Assembly (NCBI GenBank): GCA_023078685.1
Contig: JALGAS010000009.1
Span: 2,604,001 to 2,668,000 of the forward strand
Source of the DNA: Neopestalotiopsis rosae
Taxonomy: Eukaryota > Ascomycota > Sordariomycetes > Amphisphaeriales > Sporocadaceae
Reading direction: 5' to 3'
Length of the DNA stretch: 64,000 bases
The stretch's first letter is position 1; each line of letters opens with the position of its first letter. The notes below the pieces were generated by a model. It was given only the letters and a program-made list of their open reading frames with translations. It was not told the origin of the DNA and searched no databases. Positions 20,671-31,093 of this stretch are shown here, piece by piece. A program made the position numbers and the translations under genes.

Positions 20671-21354
20671 GATCTTGGCCGCCGTCCCACCTTGCTGTTA
20701 ATTGACAGATTGTGTCCGATGCAGGGCAATACAATGTATGAAGAAGGCTTCTGCTCAGGGTCCGCCATAGCTTTGATCGATAATGGAGGTAATGGACAGC
20801 AATCTAGGTATGTAGGTTCTAGAGACCCTTCAAATGAAGTTCCTTATCCTTGTAGCCTTGTGAATTGGTCCTGAATTTGCCGCCCAAGACGTCAAGAAAG
20901 GTATCCTGGGTTATTCGGGGTTATTCTCTAGATCGGAATAAAAGTGATGCAAGGTGGGTTCTTGGACGCAGTCATTACTTACAATAATCGATTGGAACGT
21001 TTTCTGTGGATCGAGGTTGTCTATCTGAGGCGTGACCTTTAAGGCTGGGGCACACATGGGCCACGATGAATTTCAAAATTATTTTAATAAGAACACTACT
21101 TACCCCCGTCAAAGTGCCTCATCAACCAAACGGAACTTGGTACTGAAAGGCACGTAATCTTGATATCTCTGAGAGAACGATTACCCAGATAAGGGGAAGA
21201 ATGAGATTTGGGTACCGCTTGTCCCAAGGGGCAGACCAGTCTAAGCAATACCAAGACCTGATGGTTGGCGACTACGACATGACCATGGCCCCGAGAGTCA
21301 AGCTTACTCTCAAGCTCCAAAGTCTGACTGGCAGCTTTTCGGCTACATACGGTT
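20671..21354. other. Intergenic, no gene recognised
   Basis: No open frame with a recognisable motif; the 3' flank of the Fungal_N fragment and the approach to the inverted repeat. Confidence 0.4.
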
Positions 21355-21865
21355 GGAGACCGATAGTGTCAACGTATCGTATTCAGGTGAAAGTCGCCGG
21401 CACCTTCTTGATTTGTGACTTCGTACTTCACCCACTCTCAATCACTCGGTTGAATGTCCAAAGCTATTTAGTCTTTGTAACCCATGGCTAACAGCGTGAT
21501 CTTCATTCCGACAGAACCTGTATTTCTTCCTCCATGTGCAGTTGTAACAAGTAACCTGCCATTCAGAGTCAGAACGATATTGTTAGTGGAGGGTGGGCAA
21601 CTAACACATCTGCATTCCGCATAAACTAGAGCAAGCATTTCCTCAATTTCATCGTGACACACAGTACATTCGGGCCGGATCTTGTCGTCATTACGCGTTA
21701 TGATGGATTGCATCTCGTGGTACACGTGTGAAGTGACATTGCGCAAGTCTCGACGGCATTGGACATTCGACCGAGTGATTGAGAGTGGGTGAAGTACGAA
21801 GTCACAAATCAAGAAGGTGCCGGCGACTTTCACCTGAATACGATACGTTGACACTATCGGTCTCC
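21355..21865. repeat. Near-perfect inverted repeat, 107-bp arms, 297-bp spacer
   Basis: 21355-21461 equals the reverse complement of 21759-21865 except at one position. Both arms are open in the frame that reads TYRIQVKVAGTFLICDFVLH, once on each strand. The spacer carries a minus-strand frame with Cys pairs (RPECTVCHDEIEEM, ECRCVSC) contiguous with the right arm. Near identity means the inversion is recent or kept homogeneous. No terminal dinucleotide or target duplication identifies it as a transposon. Confidence 0.9.
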
Positions 21866-22379
21866 GTGTTCACATCGGAAGGCCGGAGCCAGAGTCTCAA
21901 ATACCTCGGTTATCGAACACTGCAGCATAATTAGTCTACACCTCTTGAGTGATGTATGGCATTGTTAGCCACTACGAGCCTAGCACGAATGCTATACTGG
22001 CATATGTGCAGCAAACATTGTAATACTTGGAACTCTGCAGAGTCAATAAACTTTGGACAGCTGATTGACAGCTTGCAATCGAAAAGAACAGCGGAAGCCA
22101 ATTCTGTTACCTAATTGTCACAGTCCACCATGTCGATTTCTCTGTCTGAGGATGGAGTCTGACGTAAGATAATAGTTCCTGCATCCGCATTCATATCTGT
22201 ACAGAGCAGTACCTTTCTTAGACAGACCGCAATTGTGGATCCCATGGACAGCACATCGCAACTCAGATACATCTGACGCGGTGACGTTGACAAATGATCG
22301 TGCTGCAAGTTGCTTCCTTCGATTTCAAGCGCGCATCGAGTTTCGCATTGGATAGCTATAATGAAGACAGTGGAGTCAA
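21866..22379. other. Intergenic, no gene recognised
   Basis: Nothing supportable; the minus frame at 22111-22533 is probably the shadow of the beta-lactamase scrap. Confidence 0.4.
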
Positions 22380-22608
22380 CAGCGCCTGTGTACATATCCA
22401 AGCCAGGTTTGCAACGGCGGAGAAGGTCCTGAAATCTGTCAAAACAGAACACTTTCATATCGAGGTCATTGGTAACGATGGGATGCTGTATCCCAAGAAT
22501 ATGAGTATCACACTGCGTATGATTTTGAGTCATACTAGCGGGTTTGCTTATGAATTACTTCGCCCTTGCATCCGATGGCAGACCATGTCGTTCTTCGTGT
22601 CCGGCTAG
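22380..22608 (+). pseudogene. Serine beta-lactamase/transesterase-like fragment
   Basis: The frame reads ...HFHIEVIGNDGMLYPKNM followed by SITLRMILSHTSGFAYELLR and then CIRWQTM. The segment ITLRxxLxHTSGxxY is the conserved stretch of class-C beta-lactamase-like proteins (LovD-type transesterases and relatives in fungi) that follows the active-site region. The catalytic Ser-x-x-Lys upstream is not present in any frame I checked, and the C-terminal half is missing. A short fossil of an about 400-aa enzyme. Confidence 0.55.
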
Positions 22609-23581
22609 GTGTTTTGCTGCGCCTAGAGCTCCGAGGGGGCCGGTATTCATCACCTGAGCTTCCTACTGTGTCTATAAAGTAAAATTAGCCCTGTTGTCGG
22701 TCTCATCACCGAACCTCATCTTAGACAGCACATAGTGTGGTTTAGGTTGCGCCTACCGTGTGAGTAGAGACAACTGACAGGTCAAAATTTTCGTGCATTT
22801 CGATTGAGCCCCGACTTTTTGTGGGGTTTTCGGTCGTGAATACGCGGTTCTTCGCTTCCTGTACCTAGAGCCCATTCTAATGCCCACCAACCGGGATATA
22901 CACTGGACGCCTTAATGGCAGTAGAGTCCGCCGATGAGGCAGTAGAAGCCTGGTCGGCGCGCATCTTTGCTGGAGATTGACCAAGTATCTTTTTAGAATG
23001 CTCCTGATCGTCTGTTGTTGTATCTCGCATGTTGGCGGTTCGTTGTTGTTCAACAACAAGAGCTGTCCCAGTCAGCCTATTGTGCTTGATTGAAATGTGA
23101 AAGCAGAGGGCAAGCGTCTCGCATTGATTGATATTACAATTTAAATTGCAGAGTAGGTTCCCGGAAACAGCCGCGTTCCAACGCTGTTTCTATACGTGCG
23201 GAGATGCTCATGTGCTATAGGAAGAAGAGCGGGCGCATTCAGCAGGCATAGGGTGATAATGCCACTTCTACAGTAATAGCTTGGTGTAAGACTCAGAAAT
23301 GGAACAGGACATTGATTGAATGCAGATTTAGTGAGCCTTCTGTTGTGGCTAATCGTGATGTACAACAAGACTGGGAAAGTCTCTTCTTGGATCGGCGTGA
23401 CTAGGGTCATCATTTGCAACCGATGGCTAGAATTGGATGTTGCACGCCCCGAGCGACGAAAACAGGCCGGTCAGAAGAAGAACTGGGCTCCGTCAGTATA
23501 TAATATCGACTCGAACGGATCAAAGCCTCAAAAAGGCTAAAAACTCGATGCGCGCAGGCTAATAGATATCTATAACGTCCA
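22609..23581. other. Intergenic, no gene recognised
   Basis: Short frames on both strands without motifs. A TATATAATAT box-like run at about 23497 precedes the next open frame by about 80 bp. Confidence 0.4.
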
Positions 23582-23953
23582 ATGGCAACGCGCGTTCAGT
23601 TAGCGACTAGAACATGGACCTTCCTGGAAACCAGGGTGTACACCACCACAATTGCATGCTCTACCCATACATCCATGTCTCGAGATCTTATCGAGCCCTC
23701 TATTTCACTCCAGTCCGTGTCAAATTCAAGTCAGCCGGCCGAAGGTTCCCACAACGCGACCCTTGTCCCGGTGTCGAGTCTAGTGCAGACAAACCCCTCG
23801 ACAACATCAAGTTACAATGCTTCCTTCACGTACCACTCAACGACGCCTATACCTACATCTGTATCAAGAGGGACTTCTCATTCTAAGAGGACCATGGGCA
23901 AAATGGTTTTAGTGTTTGGTGCAGTACTGAACTTGGTTTTGTATCTATTCTGA
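23582..23953 (+). CDS. Ser/Thr-rich protein with hydrophobic C-terminal tail, 123 aa
   Basis: Open frame from ATG 23582. The middle (residues about 25-95) is more than a third Ser/Thr with several N-x-S/T sites, and the last 17 residues (KMVLVFGAVLNLVLYLF) are strongly hydrophobic, as in GPI-anchor signals or tail anchors. No convincing N-terminal signal peptide is seen, so either an upstream exon supplies it or the frame is a remnant of a cell-surface protein. Family not recognised. Confidence 0.38.
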   Translation: MATRVQLATRTWTFLETRVYTTTIACSTHTSMSRDLIEPSISLQSVSNSSQPAEGSHNATLVPVSSLVQTNPSTTSSYNASFTYHSTTPIPTSVSRGTSHSKRTMGKMVLVFGAVLNLVLYLF

Positions 23954-24840
23954 TCTTCTTGATTATTGTACACTAGCACTTTTATCAGGTTAGCAAGGCA
24001 ATTCTTCTGGTCTCTCTTGACGGTGTGCATATTGACTGCAAAGAATAAGTAGTGCACAGAGATAGATCTGTTCGCGTGTTGTGTGATACTTCGAGGCTAT
24101 CAACCTTGTAACATTATTTTTAGCATATTTATATACGTTGTCCGGTATGGGTGGACTTTTGTGCACTGCACGGTAGACGGAATAGAGGTCATGTACGTGA
24201 TAGATCAATTGCGGTGTTTCCTATACACCAAATATCGCTGCCTGAGTTTTGGGGGACTATAAAAGGGAGCCAACTGACTTGTTATTACAAAAGTAGTTCA
24301 GGAATGAATGGTTAATCGAACTGGATTGGCTGATCTAGTTGTTCACGATTTCAAGCTTTCCTAGGCAAGAAGTTATCAATGGTCCTATAGGTCATGGCAT
24401 CGGTGGAATAAAACATTCATAGAAAATTGGCCACTACATTGTGTAAGTTACACAACTGTATGGTTTGTTCACAAATATTCTAGGCTTTCATATCAATTTA
24501 CGCAAAATGTCCACCTATACAAATGGCTAATCACTGCAATCGCAGCTGTGCACTCGACACGGTTTGCATCAGTGTAAACATACTCGTGCAACCAAAATTC
24601 GAATGCAAGAAAATCAGGTTTCTGTGTAGGTGAATATACTAGGGAAAAAAAAAGAAAACAAAAAAAACACTCTGAGCGTCCCACTTGAACAACACATCCA
24701 CCTCTCTCTCCAAAATTCCAAGATTGCACTTCAAAACACCTTCAATACCATTTTCATTCCAGCTCAACTTGATTGAGCATCATTTCATAGAACACATTCC
24801 ATACTGTAGTCAGACATGGTCGGACTCTGATCGGGACCCA
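23954..24840. other. Intergenic, no gene recognised
   Basis: AT-rich, including an A-rich stretch at about 24640-24668. No supportable gene. Confidence 0.45.
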
Positions 24841-25398
24841 TCATCCTGATCTACTGCGGGGAGGTACCTCGGGTGGCTCGTCCCACCTTCTCGGCGTGGG
24901 AGCCTGCAGCAGAGTCGAAGATTGCGTGCTTTCCGGGGTTTGCTGGGCAGGATATACGGAGTATTTCGTTGACTCTTGGTGAGCTGTCGGCATATGAAGT
25001 GATTGTGACTGGGGATTTCGTAACGCAGGGTGGACCTCGGACGGCGGATGGACTATGATCGTAGGTTGTTGAAGTGGCAACACGTTAGGTTCGTTGACGC
25101 TCGTGGACCGTCCAAGATTTGAACCTGTGTTACTCGGGGCTTTTTCATCCGGGGAATCCGAAGAGGCAGTTCTGGGCCGCCTAGGACCGCTGCGAGGTCG
25201 TAGTTTATCAAGAAGGTAAAGAATCAAACATGTACCAACTAGGAGCACGAGGGCTGCGACCCCCACTACCAGCCCTACGAGTAATCCAATGACAGCATTT
25301 TGATTGTTGTCGTCGATCAGTATAGCAGTTGAAAAGTACGAAACATCGGGCGTAGTTATTGTGTCGTTGTGTTCCATGATAGGTGAGGAATATATCAT
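24841..25398 (-). CDS. Single-pass membrane protein, 185 aa
   Basis: Open frame from ATG 25398 (second ATG at 25377). A short polar, Thr-rich N-terminus is followed by one long membrane helix (about residues 36-62, VIGLLVGLVVGVAALVLLVG...), a basic stop-transfer patch (DKLRPRSGPRRPR) and a long Pro/Ser/Gln-rich cytoplasmic tail with a C-terminal PPEVPPRSRSG that looks like an SH3-type ligand. This layout is common in fungal surface-sensor or plasma-membrane proteins whose extracellular part is encoded by upstream exons; here no upstream exon is visible, so the ectodomain may be missing or very short. Family not assigned. Confidence 0.55.
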   Translation of the reverse strand: MIYSSPIMEHNDTITTPDVSYFSTAILIDDNNQNAVIGLLVGLVVGVAALVLLVGTCLILYLLDKLRPRSGPRRPRTASSDSPDEKAPSNTGSNLGRSTSVNEPNVLPLQQPTIIVHPPSEVHPALRNPQSQSLHMPTAHQESTKYSVYPAQQTPESTQSSTLLQAPTPRRWDEPPEVPPRSRSG

Positions 25399-25778
25399 CT
25401 TTCGTAACCACTATATGCACAAGGAAGACGGTTGTTCATGGTGCATAGTAGTTGGCATCAGCTATTTGTATGTTGCCAGATGATCCATTAGTGGAAGTTT
25501 AATAGGGCGGATAATGACGCCTGCATGTGCATCCATAAGCATAGGTGATCTTTGTATGTCTGAGAAGCGATATTTGGCAATTGTTAGGGAACTGTAATGG
25601 GTGAGGAATTTCATCGTGTTTCAATCATATATAAGTATGTACTGCATACAGTACTATATATAGCACACACACTGCACTGTGAGTATTGTTTAGTCTATCG
25701 CATATACTTAGATCTTGATTTCTTTCGAGCATCTAAGACCTTGTCCCCCAGACTTCACCCAATTTCAAAGCATTCTAA
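25399..25778. other. Intergenic between divergent genes
   Basis: Separates the minus-strand membrane protein and the plus-strand chromodomain gene, so it may hold both promoters. ATATATAAGTATG at about 25626 is TATA-like. Confidence 0.4.
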
Positions 25779-26210
25779 ATGGCTTCTTCGACAACAACCG
25801 ATCACGTGCAGCAAGGCGAAAAAGTCGGAGCTACCTGGTCAAACCATGTGGTCGTATCCCATGCTTTGTGCACATACAAATTGCCCGACACGGTTTTATA
25901 TGGCATCCTTGCTCGGAACCAAGACCCGTTCTGGCATTCAAGCGATGAACTGTTGTGGGTTCATCGTACAGGTACAGATCTGTCGGTCTGGCAAGACATC
26001 CACCAACAGCCCACCACCAATTACTGTCTTGAACACGATGTCGAAGCCATAATTGGACATTATGAGTTCGATGATGGCCGATTATTCTACGCCGTGAGGT
26101 GGACCAAGTACAGCTGCCCAACGTGGGAAGCTGAAGAGAACCTGGGCGCATACAGCCGGCTTCTGCTTCATTATTGGACCTCGCACTTACACCAAGAACA
26201 GTGTCACTGA
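25779..26210 (+). CDS. Stand-alone chromodomain protein, 143 aa
   Basis: Single-exon frame from ATG 25779. Residues about 87-135 are a chromodomain: DVEAIIGHYEFDDGRLFYAV then RWTKYSCPTWEAEENL and a terminal amphipathic helix (YSRLLLHYW). Two of the three aromatic-cage positions (W and Y in RWTKY) are present; the first, usually Tyr just before V-V/V-E, is His here. Chromodomains bind methylated histone H3 tails; in fungi they occur in HP1-type proteins and at the C-terminus of Ty3/Gypsy integrases. No chromoshadow domain, integrase core or zinc-binding motif is present. The N-terminal 80 residues have no family match I know but are well formed. Likely a small chromatin reader, or a domesticated retroelement fragment. 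Confidence 0.72.
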   Translation: MASSTTTDHVQQGEKVGATWSNHVVVSHALCTYKLPDTVLYGILARNQDPFWHSSDELLWVHRTGTDLSVWQDIHQQPTTNYCLEHDVEAIIGHYEFDDGRLFYAVRWTKYSCPTWEAEENLGAYSRLLLHYWTSHLHQEQCH

Positions 26211-26513
26211 ATACTGTAGTAGATATTGGGCGGTTCAAAGGCCCATATTATGATCACGCCCTTTTTCCATCTCCGATTCAGGTTCTCTCCGATTTTCGTT
26301 TTGAAACGCGTAGGAGAGACACTGCCGAGCATGGAGCATACAAATGCGGCAATCAAAGTCTCTGGCAAAATGTGATTTTCGTCACTACCAAATTTGTAAC
26401 TATACGCTAGGGAATGATCAAGTATAACTGCAAAAATGCAAATACAGAAGGATGCTTTTATTTCAAAACGAGTCGAGTCCAGAAGACGATCTCAGCATCC
26501 ACCGCTCAGCGCT
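26211..26513. other. Intergenic between chromodomain gene and dynamin pseudogene
   Basis: No gene recognised. Confidence 0.4.
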
Positions 26514-27163
26514 TTAAACGGCCGCAGACTTTATCAAACGCAATAAGGAGCGATCCAGCGACGATTCACTTCCAGAGCCAGGATGCAAAGTATCAGGCTT
26601 GGTAATGACTCCAAGAGTGCGGTTGCCTGTGGAATCTGCGCAGCGGGCCAATTTAAGCACCACCTAGTTCGCAAAGTCGTTTTTGGCCGAGACGACAGCC
26701 AGAATGATACTTCTTGGCTCCATCATGTAGGATTCCACCACCTCTTGGATCAAACCGACGTCTGACGCTGACTGATTCTTTGTTTCAGAATGGAGAATGG
26801 ATAAGCCCTGGCAAGTCCACAATGGTGAGGCGCGGTCGGTCCGGTCCAGAGATCTCAACGCGGAGCAAATCTCTGGAGAAGGCTTTGCCATGAGACGTGA
26901 TACCCATTGCTGCTTTGGCATCCTCGATGAGATTCGACAAGCCATCAAAGCTCTTAAGCTCTTCGTGAAACCCAGCAAGCGCCATTTTCTCGGCATCAGG
27001 CCTGGAATGGTGGGGCACGATGGAAACAGTAGCACTGCTGGGGAAGGGAGACAAAATGGTTGATGCCTTGAGAGCGAAGTGTGTCAATAGAGTCCATCAG
27101 GTCAAGCCGTTCCCTGCAGCAGAGGCCATCTAGAACCTTAGAATAAAGAGTGGTTACAACCAT
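26514..27163 (-). pseudogene. Dynamin-family GTPase, truncated, lacks the P-loop
   Basis: Minus strand from ATG 27163: ...LCCRERLDLMDSIDTLRSQG and INHFVSLPQ, the normal start of fungal Mx/Vps1-like dynamins. At about 27038 the sequence jumps straight to TVSIVPHHSRPDAEKMALAG with a frame change, so the G1 P-loop (GDQSSGKSS-type) and switch I region, some 40 residues, are deleted. G3 is present (TIVDLPGLIH); a second frame change follows at about 26790, then SETKNQSASDVGLIQEVVES and VSAKNDFAN. A TAG (26662-26664) replaces the usual Gln, and the frame continues VVLKLARCADSTGNRTLGV with G4 (TKPD) and fades at 26514. No GTPase activity is possible. Dynamin stalk and GED are missing. Confidence 0.85.
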
Positions 27164-28421
27164 GATGTTGAACGGGGTTTAAGCGGGATTGCTCTTAAAG
27201 AAGTGGTAGTAATAATATCAAGGACATTTGTAATAAGGTCTCAGTGAGAAATGGATTCATTAGAGCGACAGTAGAGGAACTACAGTACCATTTGTATATG
27301 TGTCTACATGTTTTTCGACCCAGACGCATCATGTATCCCCAGCCTGCGGAATAATCCACAAGTACCAATCTCACACATTCCGTGTCAAAAGCTCCTGAAA
27401 TCTCCATCACTGTTATCAATTGTGCACCACGAAAAGGCTCGAGAAGCCAGCAAACCCAATGGTATGTTGATGATTTGGGGCAAGCACAAGAAGAAATCTC
27501 AAGTCTGCAAATAGATTCTTGATCCATGACGAAATAATAAGATGTAGACTTCACCATATGTCCCTATTGATACAACTACACCTGACTCTAGTGGCATTGT
27601 TCGTGTTTACTTATTGCTGGCGCTATCTTCCTACAACAGCGGGCGAGAAAACCGTGATTACTTAGACTGAAGCATTTCGGCTTATCGTATCCCACAAAGA
27701 GTCATCACGCAACACCCAGCTTTGGAGAATGAAGACTTGCTGTTGACTCGCTCTCCTTCTGCTTAAACTTCCATGATGTGGAAACCGGGGCATCCGGCCA
27801 GCTGGAAACCGTTGGATGGCCAGGGTGTGCGGCGTACAAATCTTGGTTGTGCACCTTAGAAATGCAGTTGATGGCGTCTAACCGAAAGCCATCAACATTG
27901 TCACTTGGCCTGGCCATTGATACGGGGAGAATGTCAGAGGTACGTGCCTCTATTCTTCCCGATGACAAGGGAAGAAGCACAAAGTTATCTGCCTGTCGCA
28001 GCCTAAAACCAATCCAGACTGCATAACAAGGGATGAAGAATGCATCCAGGGAGGTTACGGCCTCAAGGAAAGAGTCTTGGCCGTGGGGCATGTCTATACA
28101 CATTTAGAAGATGATGAGCGCCGGGGACAGCTTGCTGCATCCAAGTCATATATTACAGTTATCAACCATATTCGGGAAGTCTAGATCCATGATTCATGTG
28201 CCTTCAGATCGCTTCCTTGAGACTCAGCCTTCTTGATTTTTTATAGTAACCTCCTCAAAGACCTCCAGCTGAATCTGGACAAATATTGCCCATGTCAACA
28301 TAATTACACATGGGAATTTCCGTTCCGGTTTACCGTAGACTGACGTGACCTTTCCTTACAGCGAGTTGAGGATGCTGGAATACTCAAAACCTGAGCATGA
28401 CAATCCTGGATTGACACATGG
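27164..28421. other. Intergenic, no supportable gene
   Basis: Minus-strand frames at 27195-27557 (120 codons) and 27705-28103 (132 codons) are the longest. Neither shows a domain; the second could be an exon downstream of the TB2/DP1 gene but that gene already has its own stop. Left uncalled. Confidence 0.35.
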
Positions 28422-28847
28422 CTACTGCGCCTTCTTTCGCGGCCTAGATGACCACGCGGCTGCGAACGTCGTAAGAAGCCGCTTCGAGGGGACCGAACTC
28501 AGGGTTCTGATACCCAGGTCAAGCAGGCGAGTGATGTTGTCGTTGTTGCCTTCTTGAATCTTGACCCATGGCTGCAAAACCATTTCGAATAAATGCTTGT
28601 GGCCCGATGGTCCGGCGAGGAGCAAAGAGATCATAAGAGCAGCGCGCAGGAGACCGTACAAAGGGATGAGGTTCAATATCGATTTGAAGAGCGATTCGAC
28701 GGATAGAAAAATCGAGAGGGCGGACCAGTACATGAGACATTCTCTGAGTTGGGTAGGATTGGACGTTTTGAGCGCCTTGAACGTGGAGATAAGGGGATAA
28801 GAAAGACAGAGTATCGAGCTGATTCCATTCAGCAGAGTTCCAAACAT
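28422..28847 (-). CDS. TB2/DP1/HVA22 family membrane protein, 141 aa
   Basis: Single-exon frame from ATG 28847 to TAG 28422. Residues about 15-80 have the family pattern: YPLISTFKAL, then LRECLMYWSALSIFLSVESL and IPLYGLLRAALMISLLLAGP, two hydrophobic hairpins separated by a polar turn, as in yeast Yop1, REEP and HVA22, which shape tubular ER membranes. The C-terminus is basic (SSRPRKKAQ). Fungi normally carry one housekeeping Yop1 of about 170-180 aa; this shorter, diverged version in a repeat-rich region is more likely a paralogue. No operon-like context applies. Confidence 0.75.
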   Translation of the reverse strand: MFGTLLNGISSILCLSYPLISTFKALKTSNPTQLRECLMYWSALSIFLSVESLFKSILNLIPLYGLLRAALMISLLLAGPSGHKHLFEMVLQPWVKIQEGNNDNITRLLDLGIRTLSSVPSKRLLTTFAAAWSSRPRKKAQ

Positions 28848-30044
28848 GGTGTTACATAGGTAATGTACGGCAAAGATATCTTGTATATGGCATGAGCAGG
28901 ACAGAGTATGAGGTTTGACCTGGGCGCTATCAATACCACAAGGGTCAAAGTAGATTCACTCCTAGAAGGACATAACTTGGGAGAATCCGAAAATAGAGAA
29001 GTGGAGCGATCTAAAACTGGATGAATGTATTGTGCTGGTTTTATGTATTAAGTATACAGAGCTAAATCAGGATGTTTCAATCCGGAGTTCAAATAGGTCG
29101 CTGTAGCGTTACATAAATGCTAGATCTCTTTGATCCGGAGTTTCCTTCACATACCACTGCCTCTCTTCAATCATCCAGGCAAGACATTCCCAAGCATTGA
29201 AACAATGCCTGATGCCAATCCATTGCAGTTTACAAGGACCGACTCTGTTCCGGCGTATAGTGCGTTCCGTGGTGACTTCTTCGAAATGTTATGATTGAGC
29301 CTAACTTAAGTTGTGGACCTAAACCCCGGGACCCGGTGAAATGTGGGCCTAAGCTTCAGCGTTTGTATTGAGAGAACGCTCGAGAGTGAAGTGGTCACGT
29401 ACTAACACTTCCCCTTACCCGTCGTGTATTTTATACGACAATCGCACCTCGCCGGAAACTATTCTGATCCTGTTGTCAAAGTCTCTCGTGCATCGCCAGC
29501 AGATATATACAATATAGTTATCGAAAGCACAGTGGCGACCCACCCCCTCCCAGTGTACGTCTGCTCGTTGACGCCTCCACCCAAACCGGCCTGACTCTGA
29601 ATAGCACTCATTCCTACGCAAATCACGACGTCCAGTCGGTCTGCGAGGCCCAGCACAGCTTGCTATACGCGCTTTGGTGGCAGCGGCGTCTTTGACTAGG
29701 ACTAAGATAGGAGTGTCCGTATCCTTGTGCAGAAACAATTTTATAAAACACTTCTTGCTTTGGGAATGAAAAATTAATTTAAAAATATTGATTTAATGGT
29801 TTATAAAACCTGCTCGAGTCCCGAGATCTAGTAACCTTCAGCCTAGCAGACATGACCTGATCCAATAGATAGTTTATTTTGTTTTTCTTCTCCAAAGAGC
29901 TTTCTATCCAGTTTCCTTGATCGCCTGATCCATCGTAAAGTATCCTTACGCTTCGCGTTGAGCTTCATCTTTCCTAAATGATATTTCATGACACAATGAG
30001 CTTATTTCAAGGGATTCTTGAGACGGGCAAAGTCAGATGTTGAT
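28848..30044. other. Intergenic, no supportable gene; one solo MITE end
   Basis: About 29310-29365 resembles the right end of the MITE-like element at 10981-11481 (GAAATGTGGGCC-TAA and GGGTC/GGGCCTAAGCT blocks). A 107-codon minus frame at 29415-29738 has no recognisable domain. Confidence 0.35.
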
Positions 30045-30749
30045 CTACTTGCTACCTGCTGCACGAAGACAAGATGTGCAATACCCGACATCATCTGCTC
30101 TCCAATTGGCAGCCAATAGTAAGTTCCTTCCGTGATAAAGTTCATAGTCTCTTGCTCGATGATACCAACGACGCCTCCTAGATCTCTGGGTCGGGACCTC
30201 AATGGCGACTGCTGCGGTGGGGGAACTGGGTTGATTCAAGCAGTGGTGTTGTGGTATCCAAGGACTCTCGAAGACGAGGTGGCCACAAACTGGTTGTCTT
30301 GCTATGTCTCGGCATATGGGACATGTCGGAGCTATCCAGGAGGACTCATCAGGGCGATTGATTAATTCTTGAAACCAGGTTTGGATGCAAATGCTCCCGA
30401 AATTGTGGCCGCAGTAAAGCGAAATCTGTGTTTCCGCTTTTCCTTCATGATTTGGCAGTCCAAATGAATTTTGGCAGATGATGCATTCATCATCTTGAGT
30501 AGGAAGTATCGAGAAATGATGCTCTTCATTCGTCGCTCTGGCGTCGCGGCAGTCGAACTCCTCAGTAAGTAGACCAAGTTGATTTTGGTGGGCACGGTTC
30601 CTTTTGCAACGGATTCCCTTCCGGATCTGCACAAGAACTTTTCGCAGCCGAGTCATCGGAAGATACTTTTGGCAGCGAAGCTCCATCCTATATTCGCATT
30701 CGTGATAGTAGATGTAGTCTTTTTGATGCGTCTGCGGCAGCCTGTCCAT
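30045..30749 (-). CDS. RING-finger protein, 234 aa
   Basis: Open frame from ATG 30749. Residues 89-147 are a RING: CIICQ, then a 20-residue loop, LYCGHNFGSICIQTWF and PTCPICR. The fifth zinc position is Gly rather than Cys/His (CGHNFG-x2-C), a form seen in many fungal RING proteins. RING proteins act as ubiquitin E3 ligases; substrate unknown. The N-terminal 80 residues are basic and helical, and the C-terminus ends with two Cys (GYCTSCLRAAGSK) and a His/Arg-rich region. An open frame further upstream (30753-30977) could be an extra exon but ends in a stop before the ATG, so I keep ATG 30749. Confidence 0.75.
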   Translation of the reverse strand: MDRLPQTHQKDYIYYHECEYRMELRCQKYLPMTRLRKVLVQIRKGIRCKRNRAHQNQLGLLTEEFDCRDARATNEEHHFSILPTQDDECIICQNSFGLPNHEGKAETQISLYCGHNFGSICIQTWFQELINRPDESSWIAPTCPICRDIARQPVCGHLVFESPWIPQHHCLNQPSSPTAAVAIEVPTQRSRRRRWYHRARDYELYHGRNLLLAANWRADDVGYCTSCLRAAGSK

Positions 30750-31093
30750 CGATCAGCACCCGCCCTTTCGGTCCAGCTCGGAAATTTGTGCTGAACGATG
30801 GCTACGAGACTTACAACCGTAACTCCTGTACAAGAGTATTTTCTTCAGGCGACACAGAGGTGAGCCTTCAGATTGGAAACTAACAGAAATATTTGTCTGC
30901 CGGGATCTGCCACAAGATTTCATTCGGTCAGCAAGGATGCCGATAGCTGCGATGTAAGCAGCTTTAAAACTTGACACGATTTATATGGACGTACTTGGGA
31001 TGAAACTATGGCTGAGTTCATATTGTAGCGGAACCCAAAGCATGCCTAAATGAGTTTAATACATCATTCTGGAAGACTATACCGGAACTTCGG
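30750..31093. other. Intergenic
   Basis: Upstream flank of the RING gene; nothing else seen. Confidence 0.4.

Noticed and set aside
21201..21491. Protein-coding gene containing TYRIQVKVAGTFLICDFVLH
   Set aside because: The same peptide is read from both arms of an inverted repeat on opposite strands, so open frame alone is not evidence of a gene here.
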